Part shown: piece after piece, positions 1-9,700 of the stretch
Layout of the letters: the number at the start of each line of letters is the position of its first letter
How positions within the stretch are numbered: position 1 is the first letter of the stretch
Assembly (NCBI GenBank): GCA_005808665.1
Contig: SYLG01000163.1
Coordinates: 1-64,000 of the forward strand
Origin: Planctomycetia bacterium
GTDB taxonomy: Bacteria > Planctomycetota > Planctomycetia > Gemmatales > Gemmataceae
Length of the DNA: 64,000 bases
Direction: 5' to 3'
The notes under the pieces: generated by a model
The model's input: the letters and a program-made list of their open reading frames with translations, nothing else
Databases searched by the model: none
Told to the model about the DNA's origin: nothing
Program-made: the position numbers and the translations under genes

Positions 1-406
1 ATCGTCCATGGCTGACAAATCCTTTTGTCTGGATGCGAAGTTAGGCAACCCAGGCAAGAATCATGACAGCTGTCATTACGAAAGGAAAGACCGAAAACAG
101 CGTTTTCCCCCGGGATAATCAACCGGCCGGGAATTGCTGGGACATCAGCCACTTTGTAACCCTGATTGCTGGCTTTCATCCCGATTTCCCAAGGTTTAAA
201 GGAAAATCATTAGAGCCGGTTGCCCGTCAAAAAGGTGATTAACCGACTTTTAAGAAGGAAAGGTAAGAAAATTATTTTCAAAAAATAATCCATTTGCCAT
301 GGAAAATGACTTGCCGTAAAGAAAAGGCTGTCTAGGAAAATTCTATACCTCTTTCGGAGGTCTTTTATTCTCAATGTAGCCGTTACCTTTTTCAAGGAGT
401 TTTGGG
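1..406. other. intergenic region upstream of first gene
   Basis: No convincing gene is seen in this stretch. A CAT at 8-10 could be the start codon of a minus-strand gene running off the left edge (reverse complement begins ATGGACGAT, with AAGGA about 11 bases upstream), but only three codons are inside the window. The region just before the next gene is AT-rich (about 265-345) and probably carries its promoter, but no clean -35/-10 pair could be fixed. Confidence 0.4.
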
Positions 407-748
407 ATGAAAGTGATTCGATTAACTGCTCTAACCGCACTGATCGCATCGATCGGATTTGGGGTGATTTTTGCCCAGGATACAGGCAAAAAGAAGGGGA
501 TTTTGCCTCCCAACTACGGAAAAATCGGCCTCACGGATGAGCAAAAACAGGATATTTACAAAATCCTGGCAAAATACAAAGGGGAAGGGGATGAATTGAG
601 CCTTAAACTTAAGGAACTCAATATCAAACGGTCCCTGGAGATTGAAAAGATATTGAACGAGGACCAGAAAAAGGCCCTGAAAAAACTCAACGATGCCAAA
701 ACCAGGAAAGCGGAAGAGCCTAAGAAAAGCGATCCACAAACCAAATAA
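407..748 (+). CDS. small secreted, Lys/Glu-rich hypothetical protein
   Basis: Predicted 113-residue protein. It begins with a Sec-type signal peptide: MKVIR, then a hydrophobic stretch rich in Ala/Leu/Ile, with probable cleavage after IFA near residue 23. The mature part is highly charged and predicted helical, with a pattern of LTDEQKQDIYKIL followed later by ILNEDQKKALKKL. This resembles the LTxEQ repeats of small periplasmic Spy/CpxP-like or planctomycete-specific proteins, so a periplasmic helical chaperone or metal-responsive role is conceivable but unproven. The start is supported by AAGGAG at 393-398, eight bases before the ATG. It stands alone and is followed by a strong hairpin at 765-793. 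Confidence 0.7.
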   Translation: MKVIRLTALTALIASIGFGVIFAQDTGKKKGILPPNYGKIGLTDEQKQDIYKILAKYKGEGDELSLKLKELNIKRSLEIEKILNEDQKKALKKLNDAKTRKAEEPKKSDPQTK

Positions 749-764
749 TGCCCGGAAAAACAGT

Positions 765-793
765 CCATTAGGGACTCTCCAAATCCCTAATGG
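765..793 (+). terminator. stem-loop downstream of the small secreted protein
   Basis: A perfect 10-bp inverted repeat, CCATTAGGGA (765-774) and TCCCTAATGG (784-793), with a 9-base loop, begins 16 bases after the stop codon at 748. The downstream side lacks an immediate T-run (GTTGCAAGC, then a T5 at about 810), so it may be a weak terminator or a 3' mRNA-stabilising hairpin. Confidence 0.5.
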
Positions 794-904
794 GTTGCAA
801 GCATTAGGTTTTTCAGACTAATGGATTGAGTCACTCCGTTACTTAACTGCCTGAAATGTTCCCTTAATGGTTCATTACTCGCCCCTTTGAAAGAGGCGTT
901 TTCC

Positions 905-1516
905 ATGGTCATTAAATATTTCCTGATTATCGTTGGTTTATCCCTTTTGGGAACCACACGAGCCGATCCGGTGGGGATTCGCCCTACCGTAACCCCCAGT
1001 GTGGCGAGTGCCTTAGGCCAGAATTTTACCTTTAGTACAACCGGCTTAAGTGGATCCAAAATCAGGGGGATTGGCCTTTACCGAATTGAAGGGTCGGAAA
1101 GCAAATCTCTTACCTTGACTTTAACGGATGAAAATAGCTTCGCAACCCAAAGTGGTACTTTTGCAATTGCGGCAGGATCCATTGGAGTTGAAAACATTAT
1201 AGCATGGAATAATTCCTTTAGCCTTACTGCATCCACTAATTATTCTCTTACCGTTGGATTTGGGGTTTCTGGTTTAGCGGAAGGTAATTTTCAGCAACTA
1301 CTAAACCCGGAGAGTCCCTATTTTGTGGAAACCGAAATTTCAAACTACTGGGCCTCGCCCAATACTACGACCATCACCAACATGGCTCTAGTCCTCTATT
1401 ACGATCCAACCTCCATCCCCGAACCTGCCACGCTAATTCTGACCGTTTCCGCTTTGGCAGCTGGGGCCATGGGGTCATACCTTCACCGTCGGCGCAAAAA
1501 CCAGATTGGGGCCTAG
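905..1516 (+). CDS. PEP-CTERM sorting domain protein
   Basis: Secreted protein of about 203 residues. It has an N-terminal signal peptide (MVIKYFLIIVGLSLLG, cleavage after TRA). The body is Ser/Thr/Asn-rich and beta-strand-like. The C-terminus is a textbook PEP-CTERM tail: IPEPATL, a hydrophobic segment of about 18 residues, then the basic end HRRRK. In the known system such tails are processed by an exosortase and the protein ends up on the cell surface or in exopolysaccharide; no exosortase is in this window. A TTG at 887 would lengthen the reading frame, but ATG 905 fits better because AGAGG lies eight bases upstream and the signal peptide then begins correctly. Function of the body unknown. 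Confidence 0.8.
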   Translation: MVIKYFLIIVGLSLLGTTRADPVGIRPTVTPSVASALGQNFTFSTTGLSGSKIRGIGLYRIEGSESKSLTLTLTDENSFATQSGTFAIAAGSIGVENIIAWNNSFSLTASTNYSLTVGFGVSGLAEGNFQQLLNPESPYFVETEISNYWASPNTTTITNMALVLYYDPTSIPEPATLILTVSALAAGAMGSYLHRRRKNQIGA

Positions 1517-2101
1517 ATATTTCAGCCCTTTTGTTTTACGGGGGAAATCTCGCTGCAAAATGGCTTTGGTGTTTTGGATTCGTCAATCAAATAAGCAGGT
1601 GCCCTTGGGCTGATTGGGGCCACGGAAGGAATGATTTGCCCCCAAGGGGCCGGGCCGATCCAGTTAGGACATAGACCGAAGGAGCAATAACCCATTCCCT
1701 AATTTTTTGGTCCACCCTTGCGTCCGAATTGTAACCATTGGTCCCTCAGGTGTACGGGTGACCAATAATTGGGGCAAATAGCCAATTTTCGACCGGCAGG
1801 AACTTTCTTGAGACTTCTAAGGATGGTTAGGGCTTTGGCCCTATTTGTTGCCTGAGAATTCAATTAATAACACCTAAGGCAATGCCAAAACCCCTTCCCC
1901 TCCGGGGATATTCCTGGACTAACAGAGCCTTGAAGGCTCCTCAAGGAATGGCTCATGATCCATCCTATTCTATTATCACCAAAGAAGTTATGGGGTGCAC
2001 CAAATAGTGGATTCCGGCGGTTATGAAACGAATAGGCTTGCAATTCCCCATACCAATGAGTTATGCGATGAAACTCGATTGGACTTTGGGGGATTGATTG
2101 C
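1517..2101. other. intergenic region, no gene seen
   Basis: About 585 bases between the PEP-CTERM gene and the UPF0316 gene. Reading frames here are short or are antisense shadows of the next gene. No RNA gene, repeat or terminator with a T-run was recognised. Confidence 0.4.
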
Positions 2102-2740
2102 GTGGATATGGGTTCTGTGTTGGGAAATTGGATGCCCATTGGCATCTTTCTTGCGGAATTGATGGTAGTTACACTTTCCACCATTCGCATTATTTTTGTG
2201 TCCCGTGGGCAAAAAATCCTGGCATCCTGTTTAGGTTTTTTTGAGATTCTCCTTTGGTTAATGGCCATTGGTCAAATCATGAAAAATCTCGATTCTCCTT
2301 TGTGCCACCTTGCCTTCGCCTGCGGCTTCACCATGGGAAATTATTTGGGTATTTGGTTTGAGGGAGTATTAGCCATGGGCAAACTGGGATTGAAAATCGT
2401 TTCCCCACAGACCGCCAATCCCTTGGCAAATGTCCTTTTGGAAAGGGGCTTTGGCCTTACCCTTACGGATGGAATGGGTAATCAGGGACCTGTTCAGGTC
2501 ATCAGCATGATCATAAAGCGCCGAGACCTGAAATTCGTTTCCAATTTGATTAAAACGGTGGATTCTCAGGCATTTGTTGCCATTTCGGAAGTGCAAAATA
2601 CGGAACGCGGAGTGTTTCCGGCGACCCAGGGCCTATTATCACCCCTTTTTGATCGACTAAGGTGGTTAGGGTTAAATCCTGGAACAATATCCGGAAATAC
2701 TGTTTGTAATCAAACCACACCAATAACAATGGGATCGTAA
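2102..2740 (+). CDS. UPF0316/DUF2179-type membrane protein
   Basis: Predicted 212-residue protein of the UPF0316 family (function unknown). The first ~100 residues form three hydrophobic helices (about 10-32, 40-60, 68-90). A cytoplasmic DUF2179-like domain follows at about 105-170, with the pattern VQVISMIIKRRDL, then VDSQAFVAISEV and a Gly-containing turn. The extreme C-terminus (about 172-212) is less conserved-looking and longer than usual for the family, which is mostly 170-190 residues. The GTG at 2102 is preferred over ATG 2108 because GGGGGA at 2088-2093 lies eight bases upstream. The gene appears monocistronic. Confidence 0.7.
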   Translation: MDMGSVLGNWMPIGIFLAELMVVTLSTIRIIFVSRGQKILASCLGFFEILLWLMAIGQIMKNLDSPLCHLAFACGFTMGNYLGIWFEGVLAMGKLGLKIVSPQTANPLANVLLERGFGLTLTDGMGNQGPVQVISMIIKRRDLKFVSNLIKTVDSQAFVAISEVQNTERGVFPATQGLLSPLFDRLRWLGLNPGTISGNTVCNQTTPITMGS

Positions 2741-3308
2741 CCCAAACTCCCGGCAGAGAAGGCGTAGCAATCCCTTTTTTATGAAAATGGGAACATGCAA
2801 TTCCCTTGGAATTGTTTCGGTTGCCAGACCCAATGCGGGGACGGATGCCAAACGGTTCGAAGATATTGGTTTGGTTAAACGATAAATCCCTGGCATGGGC
2901 CTTGAGCCATTTCTTTGGGAAAACAGGTTTGTGGTTTTCCAGAAGGAATTTCATTGCCTTGTCCAAAGGTTTTACCCGAGGAATTTTTTCTTGTCCTTTC
3001 GCAATTTTTCACGGAAGGGTTTACCCCGAAAGGAATGCCCTTGGGTTAATCCCCCTTGAAGCCACCTGTCGCTTTTTCTTTTAGAACGAGTACAAAAACG
3101 AAAATTAATACTGCGAAAACATCACTTTAAATAATTACAACCTAAAATGACATTTTATGATATCTCTCCATTGGAATCCAATGCCAATGTGCTCCATATT
3201 TTGAAACCATAAAGATATTTAACTTGACTTCATTGTTTCGAAGTGGGCTAATATAATCTATCCCAATATTTGTCGAAAGAACTTTTTGGATAGGAACTTA
3301 AGAAGAAT
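2741..3308. other. intergenic region, AT-rich second half
   Basis: About 570 bases between the UPF0316 gene and tRNA-Phe. An open frame at 2806-3084 (92 codons) has no start signal and no recognisable features. From about 3085 the sequence becomes strikingly AT-rich compared with its neighbours. It contains TTGACT (3224-3229) and TATAAT (3252-3257), but the 22-base spacer makes this a poor promoter. Nothing else seen. Confidence 0.4.
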
Positions 3309-3380
3309 GGACAGAGCCGGGCTTGAACCGGCGACCCCAGCCTTTTCAGGGCTGTGCTCTACCAACTGAGCTATCTGTCC
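3309..3380 (-). tRNA. tRNA-Phe (GAA)
   Basis: On the minus strand the 72-base sequence folds into a complete cloverleaf. The acceptor stem is GGACAGA/TCTGTCC, the D arm is GCTC..GAGC, the anticodon stem is CAGCC/GGCTG with loop CTGAAAA giving anticodon GAA (Phe), and the T arm is GCCGG-TTCAAGC-CCGGC. The 3' CCA is not encoded, because the next bases are ATT. A consensus promoter lies directly upstream. Confidence 0.97.
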
Positions 3381-3390
3381 TCCTTTCATT

Positions 3391-3419
3391 ATTCTAAAAC
3401 CCCTTAGGTTAAGCGTCAA
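3391..3419 (-). promoter_or_regulatory. sigma70-type promoter of tRNA-Phe
   Basis: On the minus strand, TTGACG (3419-3414) and TAGAAT (3396-3391) are separated by exactly 17 bases. The -10 box lies ten bases before the tRNA 5' end, so transcription would start only a few bases upstream of the mature tRNA. Confidence 0.75.
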
Positions 3420-3480
3420 CCGAATTTGTCATGAACCATCATATTGAACCGGAGACTTAGGCCTTTTAACCTAAAAGGGG

Positions 3481-4227
3481 ATGAAGCCATTTGGCCAAGA
3501 CGGATACCCAATGACGATTGCAGATGAAAGTGGCCCCTTGCTCGAACGGTGTCAACAGCGCCTGGGATATTTTTTTTCCCGTCCTGACCTTTTGGTTTGT
3601 GCCCTCACCCATAGTTCCTTTGCTACGACCAGGGTCCAATCCTACGAGAGGATGGAATTTTTAGGCGATGCCATTCTGGGCCTACTGGTCTCGGAATATC
3701 TTTTTGAAAAGCATCCCAACCAATTTGAGGGGGACCTTACCCACCGGAAATCTGCCTTGGTTAGCCGGGATATGTGTCTGCTTTGGAGCCGTGAATTGGG
3801 TTTGGAAGATTTTGTTATGGTGGGAAAAGGTGTAAAATCCTCAGGAATACCTTTGAATATCCTTGGTGATGTATTTGAGTCCGTCCTGGCGGCAGTCTAT
3901 TTGGATGGTGGAATGGACGCGGCCCGGAACTTTTTCCTCGAAAAAGTGGAATTGGTGGCCGAGCGGCAAGGGGATCAGGAAAACACTTCCCAGCAAAAAA
4001 ATCGGCTCCAACAATATTGTTTACAGGAAAAAGGCACCACCCCTTTGTACCTGTTGTTGGATGAACAGGGGCCGGATCATTGCAAATGCTACAAGGTATC
4101 GGCAAAGGTAGCGGATCGCATATTTTCCCCGGCCTGGGCCAACACAAAAAAAGAAGCTGAACTAAGGGCAGCGGCAAATGCCCTTTCCGAATTGGCAGGA
4201 GGTAATGCTCCTTATGGAGACAATTGA
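3481..4227 (+). CDS. rnc: ribonuclease III
   Basis: Predicted 248-residue RNase III, which cleaves double-stranded RNA in rRNA and mRNA processing. The catalytic domain spans about 20-165. Its signature ERMEFLGDAIL (usual form ERLEFLGDAVL) supplies the first acidic metal ligands, and LGDVFESVLAAVYLDGG supplies the second set. The C-terminal dsRNA-binding domain (about 172-240) ends with the typical KKEAELRAAANAL helix. Length is usual for bacterial RNase III. The chosen ATG has AAAAGGGG directly against it, which is unusually tight; ATG 3511 is an alternative that would keep both domains intact. The end overlaps the next small gene by 14 bases, so rnc heads an operon running through the S9 peptidase. 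Confidence 0.95.
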   Translation: MKPFGQDGYPMTIADESGPLLERCQQRLGYFFSRPDLLVCALTHSSFATTRVQSYERMEFLGDAILGLLVSEYLFEKHPNQFEGDLTHRKSALVSRDMCLLWSRELGLEDFVMVGKGVKSSGIPLNILGDVFESVLAAVYLDGGMDAARNFFLEKVELVAERQGDQENTSQQKNRLQQYCLQEKGTTPLYLLLDEQGPDHCKCYKVSAKVADRIFSPAWANTKKEAELRAAANALSELAGGNAPYGDN

Positions 4228-4591
4228 ATCCCAAAATAAAAATAACGGGGATTCTGCAAACCCTTCGGGGATGTACTTCCCATATCGTATCTATTGTCAG
4301 GGCAAGCCCTGTACTTGTGAGGCTTTGTACAAGGTTGCCTCAAGGTGGAGTGATGGTTTCGCCTGGGAATGGAAGACCTATGGGCTTTTTTGTGAAGCTT
4401 GTGTCTTGAAAGGTTTTGCCAGGGGGTTAGCCCACCAAAAAATTTGTGCCTTTGCCCGAGGGGAAAACCTGGATAAACCCATGATCCTCGAACTTTCACC
4501 GGGTCAACCAAGCATTCAAATGGTGCGTCGTGTCGATTTGGAACGGTTATCAGAAACAGGGCAAACCCAGCCCGGAGAGGTTAGGTCGTGA
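4214..4591 (+). CDS. Cys-rich hypothetical protein
   Basis: Predicted 125-residue soluble protein of unknown function. It contains several cysteines in the first two thirds (YCQGKPCTCEALYK, then GLFCEACVLKGF), which could form a small zinc-binding fold of C-x4-C-x-C plus C-x2-C type. No transmembrane segment or signal peptide. The start at 4214 is chosen because AGGAGGT (4197-4203), lying inside rnc, is ten bases upstream; ATG 4205 in the same frame would be too close. It overlaps rnc by 14 bases and the following peptidase by one base, so translational coupling is likely. Family not recognised. Confidence 0.65.
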   Translation: METIESQNKNNGDSANPSGMYFPYRIYCQGKPCTCEALYKVASRWSDGFAWEWKTYGLFCEACVLKGFARGLAHQKICAFARGENLDKPMILELSPGQPSIQMVRRVDLERLSETGQTQPGEVRS

Positions 4592-6705
4592 TGTTTCAAA
4601 AAAAAGTCCGGTTCTTGGGAATAATGTTTGGAGTGTTCATGGTAATTGCATCGGACCTTAGTGCCCAAATGGAAAAAGTGTTACCAAAACCAATCGAGGT
4701 GGCTGACCTTTTCAAAATGGTCCGGATCACCGAACCGCAGGTTTCGCCTAATGGACAAACCGTGGTTTGGGTGGAAACCCGGGTGGATTTAGAGGGAAAC
4801 AAAAGTAGCTCATGCCTTTGGGTATCCCCGGTGGGAGGAGGAAAAGATCCGATCCAGTTGACTTTTACCGATAAGAAGGACCGACATCCCAGGTGGAGTC
4901 CCAATGGCAAGTGGATACTTTTTGAATCCACCAGGACCGGAGATTCCCAGATTTGGGGTTTACCCATGGGTGGTGGAGAGGCCCGTCAACTCACCATAAT
5001 CTCAACGGGTGCCACCAATGCCCTATGGTCAGACAATGGCAAAAAAATCGCCTTCGTGTCCACCGTCTACCCGGAATTCTCAACTCTTCCGTTTAAAGAA
5101 AGTGATGGGAAAAACAAAATAAAAGAAGAGGCAAAGAAGGCCAACCCGGTTAAGGCCAAAGTATTCAGCAAACTGTTTTATCGTCATTGGGACGAATATG
5201 TGGAAGACAAACGGCAGCACCTTTTCGTAATGGATTTTGAGCCTTCCGGCAAGTCGGAACCAAAGGATGTAACCCCTGGAGACAGGGATGCCAATCCAAC
5301 TTCGTCAACCTTTTCGGTTGGGGATGATTTCACCTTTAGTCCCGATTCGAACCACCTCATTTTTACAGCGGTTCCGGCTACGAAAGAGGCGTGGAGTACC
5401 GATTTTTCCTTGTGCAAAGTCCCTGTAACAGGAGGCACCGACAAATGGGAAGAACTCTTTTCCCACAAGGCGGCAGAAGGATCACCACAGTTTTCTCCCG
5501 ATGGTAAAACGCTGGCTTTTCGGAGGCAGATGAGGCCAGGCTTCGAAGCGGATCGGTGGACACTTTGCAGTGTACCCTGCTCACCCAATGGTAGTCCCAC
5601 CGGGGATATTACAAATCACACCAAGGAATTGGACCGCTCCATAGATGAATTTTCATGGCTACCCCAAAATGATGGCTGGTTGGCTGCTTTTGATGAAAAC
5701 GGTTATAAACCAGCGGTGGGAATCAGCCTCAAAGGGGAATTGCACTACGCTCCCGGGGTTAAAGGAAAAGGATCCTATTTCAGCGTTCATGCATCCGGCA
5801 AGTCCGCCGTTGCCCTCCGAACTGGCATGAACCACCCAGGTGAAGTGGTTCGAATAGGTGGTCCCACCCCTGAAATCCTGAGCCCAGCCAATAAAGTCCT
5901 ACTCTCCCAAATCAGCCTTCCCCGCCCAGAATCGGTAAATGTCCCTGTCGAAGGGGGAATGATGCAGATGTGGATATTGAAACCTCCTGGTTTCGATGAA
6001 TCAAAAAAATGGCCTTTGGTATATTTGGTACACGGCGGTCCTCAAGGTGCTTGGGAGGACGGGTGGAGTTTTCGCTGGAATCCCCAGATTTGGGCAGCCC
6101 GCGGCTATGTGGTGGCTGCCCCAAATCCCAGGGGATCAACCGGCTTTGGCCAAAAATTCTGTGATGAAATATCAGGGGATTGGGGTGGAAAATGTTATGA
6201 GGACCTGATGAAGGGCATGGACCATTTGGAAAAACTCCCCTTCGTGGATACCCAGCGAATGGCCTCAGCCGGGGCAAGTTTTGGGGGGTACATGATGAAC
6301 TGGTTTCAAGGCAAAACCAAACGCTTCAAGACCTTGATCACCCATTGTGGGGTGTTTAACTTTGAAAGCATGTATGCGACCACCGAAGAACTCTGGTTTG
6401 ATGAATGGGAACATGGTGGGCCTCCCTGGGGGACCAACAAACACTCGTACGAGAAGCAATCTCCCCACAAATTGGCTGCCCAGTTTTCGACCCCAATGCT
6501 CATCATTCATAATGACCTTGATTTCCGGGTTCCAGTTAGCGAAGGCCACCAGCTATTTACTACCCTCCAAAGGCTTGGCGTGAAAAGCCGTTTTGTAAAT
6601 TTTCCCGATGAAGGCCATTGGGTGGTAAAGCCAAAAAATAGTGAATATTGGCACAAGGAAGTCTTTGATTGGTTGCAATGCCATGTTGCTCCCGGACCAA
6701 GGTAA
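4591..6705 (+). CDS. S9 family serine peptidase (acylaminoacyl/prolyl oligopeptidase type), secreted
   Basis: Predicted 704-residue enzyme. After an N-terminal signal peptide (cleavage after SDLSA) there is a WD40-like/TolB-type beta-propeller (about 40-430, with repeated SPNG, SPDS and SPDGK turns). An alpha/beta-hydrolase catalytic domain follows (about 450-700). The nucleophile elbow GASFGG gives Ser563; the acid is in HNDLDFRVP and the His in DEGHW. This matches S9C acylaminoacyl peptidases, which release amino acids or short peptides from oligopeptides, here probably in the periplasm. The start is ATG 4591, overlapping the previous TGA; GGAGAGG lies ten bases upstream. GTG 4588 is also possible. 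Confidence 0.9.
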   Translation: MFQKKVRFLGIMFGVFMVIASDLSAQMEKVLPKPIEVADLFKMVRITEPQVSPNGQTVVWVETRVDLEGNKSSSCLWVSPVGGGKDPIQLTFTDKKDRHPRWSPNGKWILFESTRTGDSQIWGLPMGGGEARQLTIISTGATNALWSDNGKKIAFVSTVYPEFSTLPFKESDGKNKIKEEAKKANPVKAKVFSKLFYRHWDEYVEDKRQHLFVMDFEPSGKSEPKDVTPGDRDANPTSSTFSVGDDFTFSPDSNHLIFTAVPATKEAWSTDFSLCKVPVTGGTDKWEELFSHKAAEGSPQFSPDGKTLAFRRQMRPGFEADRWTLCSVPCSPNGSPTGDITNHTKELDRSIDEFSWLPQNDGWLAAFDENGYKPAVGISLKGELHYAPGVKGKGSYFSVHASGKSAVALRTGMNHPGEVVRIGGPTPEILSPANKVLLSQISLPRPESVNVPVEGGMMQMWILKPPGFDESKKWPLVYLVHGGPQGAWEDGWSFRWNPQIWAARGYVVAAPNPRGSTGFGQKFCDEISGDWGGKCYEDLMKGMDHLEKLPFVDTQRMASAGASFGGYMMNWFQGKTKRFKTLITHCGVFNFESMYATTEELWFDEWEHGGPPWGTNKHSYEKQSPHKLAAQFSTPMLIIHNDLDFRVPVSEGHQLFTTLQRLGVKSRFVNFPDEGHWVVKPKNSEYWHKEVFDWLQCHVAPGPR

Positions 6706-6738
6706 ACCAGTCACAATTTCCCAAGGGATTTCCATAAA

Positions 6739-9700
6739 TTGTTTATTGTAGTTCCCCAGGTCCTGGTTCAAAAACTTCAGGATGAGGTAGGATCACAGGC
6801 TTTATTGGGTTGGATGCAACTATCTGGAGGAAAGCCTTCCGATAAGTTTCGTTTGTCCATGGCCAAGGCTTGGACCATTTTGAAATCGGAAGGCTCAGAT
6901 CCGGTTTGGACCAGGCTTTTGTGGTGGTTGGACAACGAGTGGAATACCTTACCCAGAGTATTGAATAAAACCACCGGCATTTTTACCGGACCGCCGATTG
7001 CAAGTGCTGCTATACTCGGAGCGGGTATCTTCATTGAAGCTACCTTAAAAAATAAAAGCATTTTGTTGGGTCACCCGGATCAGGATAGTGTTGCTGGCCC
7101 CTTCTGGATTCCCCATTTATTGGAATATTTGATCGCCCTGATTCCCCATGACGAGATCCCGAAATCCTCGGTCGATGGGGGTGGAATGGCCTTGGACGAT
7201 TTACCCTGGTTGATGCCCTTTGTCATCCGGGCACTCCGGACTTTTCATGATTTTGTGGGCTATCGCCCTGTACCTGTCCTCGAAATGAACCAAAAGGTCA
7301 GGGTCCGGAATGGGGAAAGGCATCGTCCGGGAATCCTTTGGTGGCCCAGGGTGGGTGTTGCTCCCATTCCTCAGGCTCCCCTTGTCAAAAGGGCCATTTT
7401 TTGGCTGGAACACGCCCCTGCGGACATTCTCGAAGAATCAGGCTTTTCCCTGGGGTCACTTACCGAACTCTCCCTGGACTTACGGGAATATGATCATTCC
7501 TTACCTGCAGCCCAACGGCCAAACCATCTTTTTGGCGAATGGGATCCAGAACGCATTGACAACAAAGGGCGATACTGCCGGTTGGTAGTCCGGTCGATGG
7601 TTTTGCGACTCCTTTGGGATCAAGTGGTTAACCCTGGCCCTGGGGATCCAGTGGACAGGAATGAACGCCTTGAAGAGGGTGCAATCCTTCTTGCCGGGGT
7701 GATTCTCATGTCGGCTGGGGTACTCGGTCAGGGCCCCGAATCGGTGGACCCAACCAAAAGCCTTAGTTTAATCATTCCCCGGATCGCCAATTACCGGGAT
7801 GCCTTTTATGGTCAAGTTTTGACCATGCTTCCCTATTCCCACAAATCCAGGCTCGAGGCGGAAGCCAGACTGCTCAAACAGCCCTTTGGGCGAGTCCGTC
7901 AAACCCTTAATCGGTCCATTTCGGCTCTTAGGGCAACCCAACTCCAAAACCGCCTTTTGGCCCGTTTGTTTGGGAGACTGGGACTGAGTGAATTGGCTCA
8001 GGAACGCATTGCCTCAATTGCGGTCCCATCCGTACGGTTAATGGTTGAATTTGAAAGCTTGATCCAAGGGTGGGCCGATGCCAACCATCCCCCCCTGGAC
8101 CACTATCGTTGGTTGCTAAGGGCATTTCGGGTTTTGAAAAAAGGGGTTTCCTGCGGGGCCTTTGCCGATCCTTGGAACCTCATCGGATTTCAGGGACTTT
8201 ATCCGCTTGGCCCCGCACGGGAAGACGCTATTCCCGATGAGAGGTTAAACGACCTCAGGTGGATGGTTTCATCTCTCCTTTCCGAATGTAGCAGGGCCTA
8301 TGCCACCGCCTCTGCCCAGCCAGATAAAAAAATGCGCCTTCGCTTTAAGGATCTTTTGGGCCGTGTAAGCGAATGGTGGTCGCATTTCCCCCCCATGGGT
8401 GTGGATGACCCCGACCATCCTGACGCAGGATCAGAATATCGGTCTGCTCTCAGGGTGGCGAAGGCATTGGGAATATGGCGATCCAGGGGAGAGGCAACGG
8501 CCGATCTCCCCTTCTGGAAAAAAGTTCTATCAACACTTGAAACCGGTGAAGCGGTCGCGGAAATCTTCCATGTGCTGTTGGCCCACGGGGATTTACAAGG
8601 TGCACTAGCCATCCTGATTTATTGGATTGATGCTTTTGATACCCATAGTATCGCAGAAGGTCGAACGGAACTCTCCACTTTGCTTACCCTTTGGGAAGTG
8701 GCATGGGAGGAGCAATTGCCTCCCGAAAGTTCGGGAAAAGACCGAAGCGATCATTTCAAATTATACCGCAAGGCGATTGATTGGATTGACGCCAATCTGG
8801 TTGAGGATGCGGCGGATAGTTTTATTTCGGATGAAATGGTTGATAATGAAGGGGAATCAGGGGAGTCCGCGGAAGAAAAAGCATGGGAGGAAAAGGACGA
8901 GGAGGAGAATGAACAATGGGATGAAGAGGACAAAAATGGTGGCTTGGATGATGGGGTCCCCTTGGTGGATTTTCCTGCAGAAGGAGCCCTTTTTGATTTG
9001 GGATATCATTTGGGCCAATTTGACGCATGGGTCTGGTTACTGGAACAGGCCCTTGCAAAACCGGAACGAATGAGCTTGGCTCTTGGAAGCGTCGAAGCCA
9101 TTTTGGCCAGAGCGATTCAATTTCGAAATCTGATGGTCCATGTTTCCCGGATTGTTGTTCCCTTACCAGGTTCCCAGGTGGATTCAGTTCTGGAATTTGA
9201 ACGGTGCAGGGCCTTAAAGTTTCACGCTTTGGAAAGTGCTGGGGGGATCCTATTTCGTCTTGAAGCCTTGCTTTGCCTGGTCGGTAGTCCGAGGGAGGAA
9301 ACCGGGGCCTTGAAACTCAGTGAAGGGTTTGCCCCATTTCTTGACTTGAAGCCAGGTTTTCCGGGAAAAGCCCCAACAACGACAAGTTCTGGTTCCAAAC
9401 GAAAAATCACAAAAAAATACATTATTGATAGTCCAACCAAATCCTTGATGATGGTAAAGGAATGGACCAATCGATTAATCGGACGGGAACTATTACATCG
9501 ACCCATCCCTGCTGGAGGTAACTGGCAAGATTGGATTTCCAACCGGATGTCACTCTGGTTTGTCCAAAGGACCCTAATCTCTTTGGCCCGGGTGGGGGAT
9601 TTTTCCGGGATCGTTCGTTTTTTGGTAAAGGCCCATCAGGCAGAATTGACCTCGACATTGCCTGCCCCAAGGGTTAGTGATTTTCATCACTATTTTGAGA

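Noticed and set aside
210-449. 79-codon open frame on the minus strand
   Set aside because: Overlaps the start of the first plus-strand gene in antisense, AT-rich composition, no start signal.
2806-3084. 92-codon open frame on the plus strand
   Set aside because: No start signal, no known features, odd composition; treated as non-coding.
3224-3257. Promoter TTGACT...TATAAT on the plus strand
   Set aside because: Spacer of 22 bases is too long, and it would transcribe antisense through tRNA-Phe before reaching rnc.
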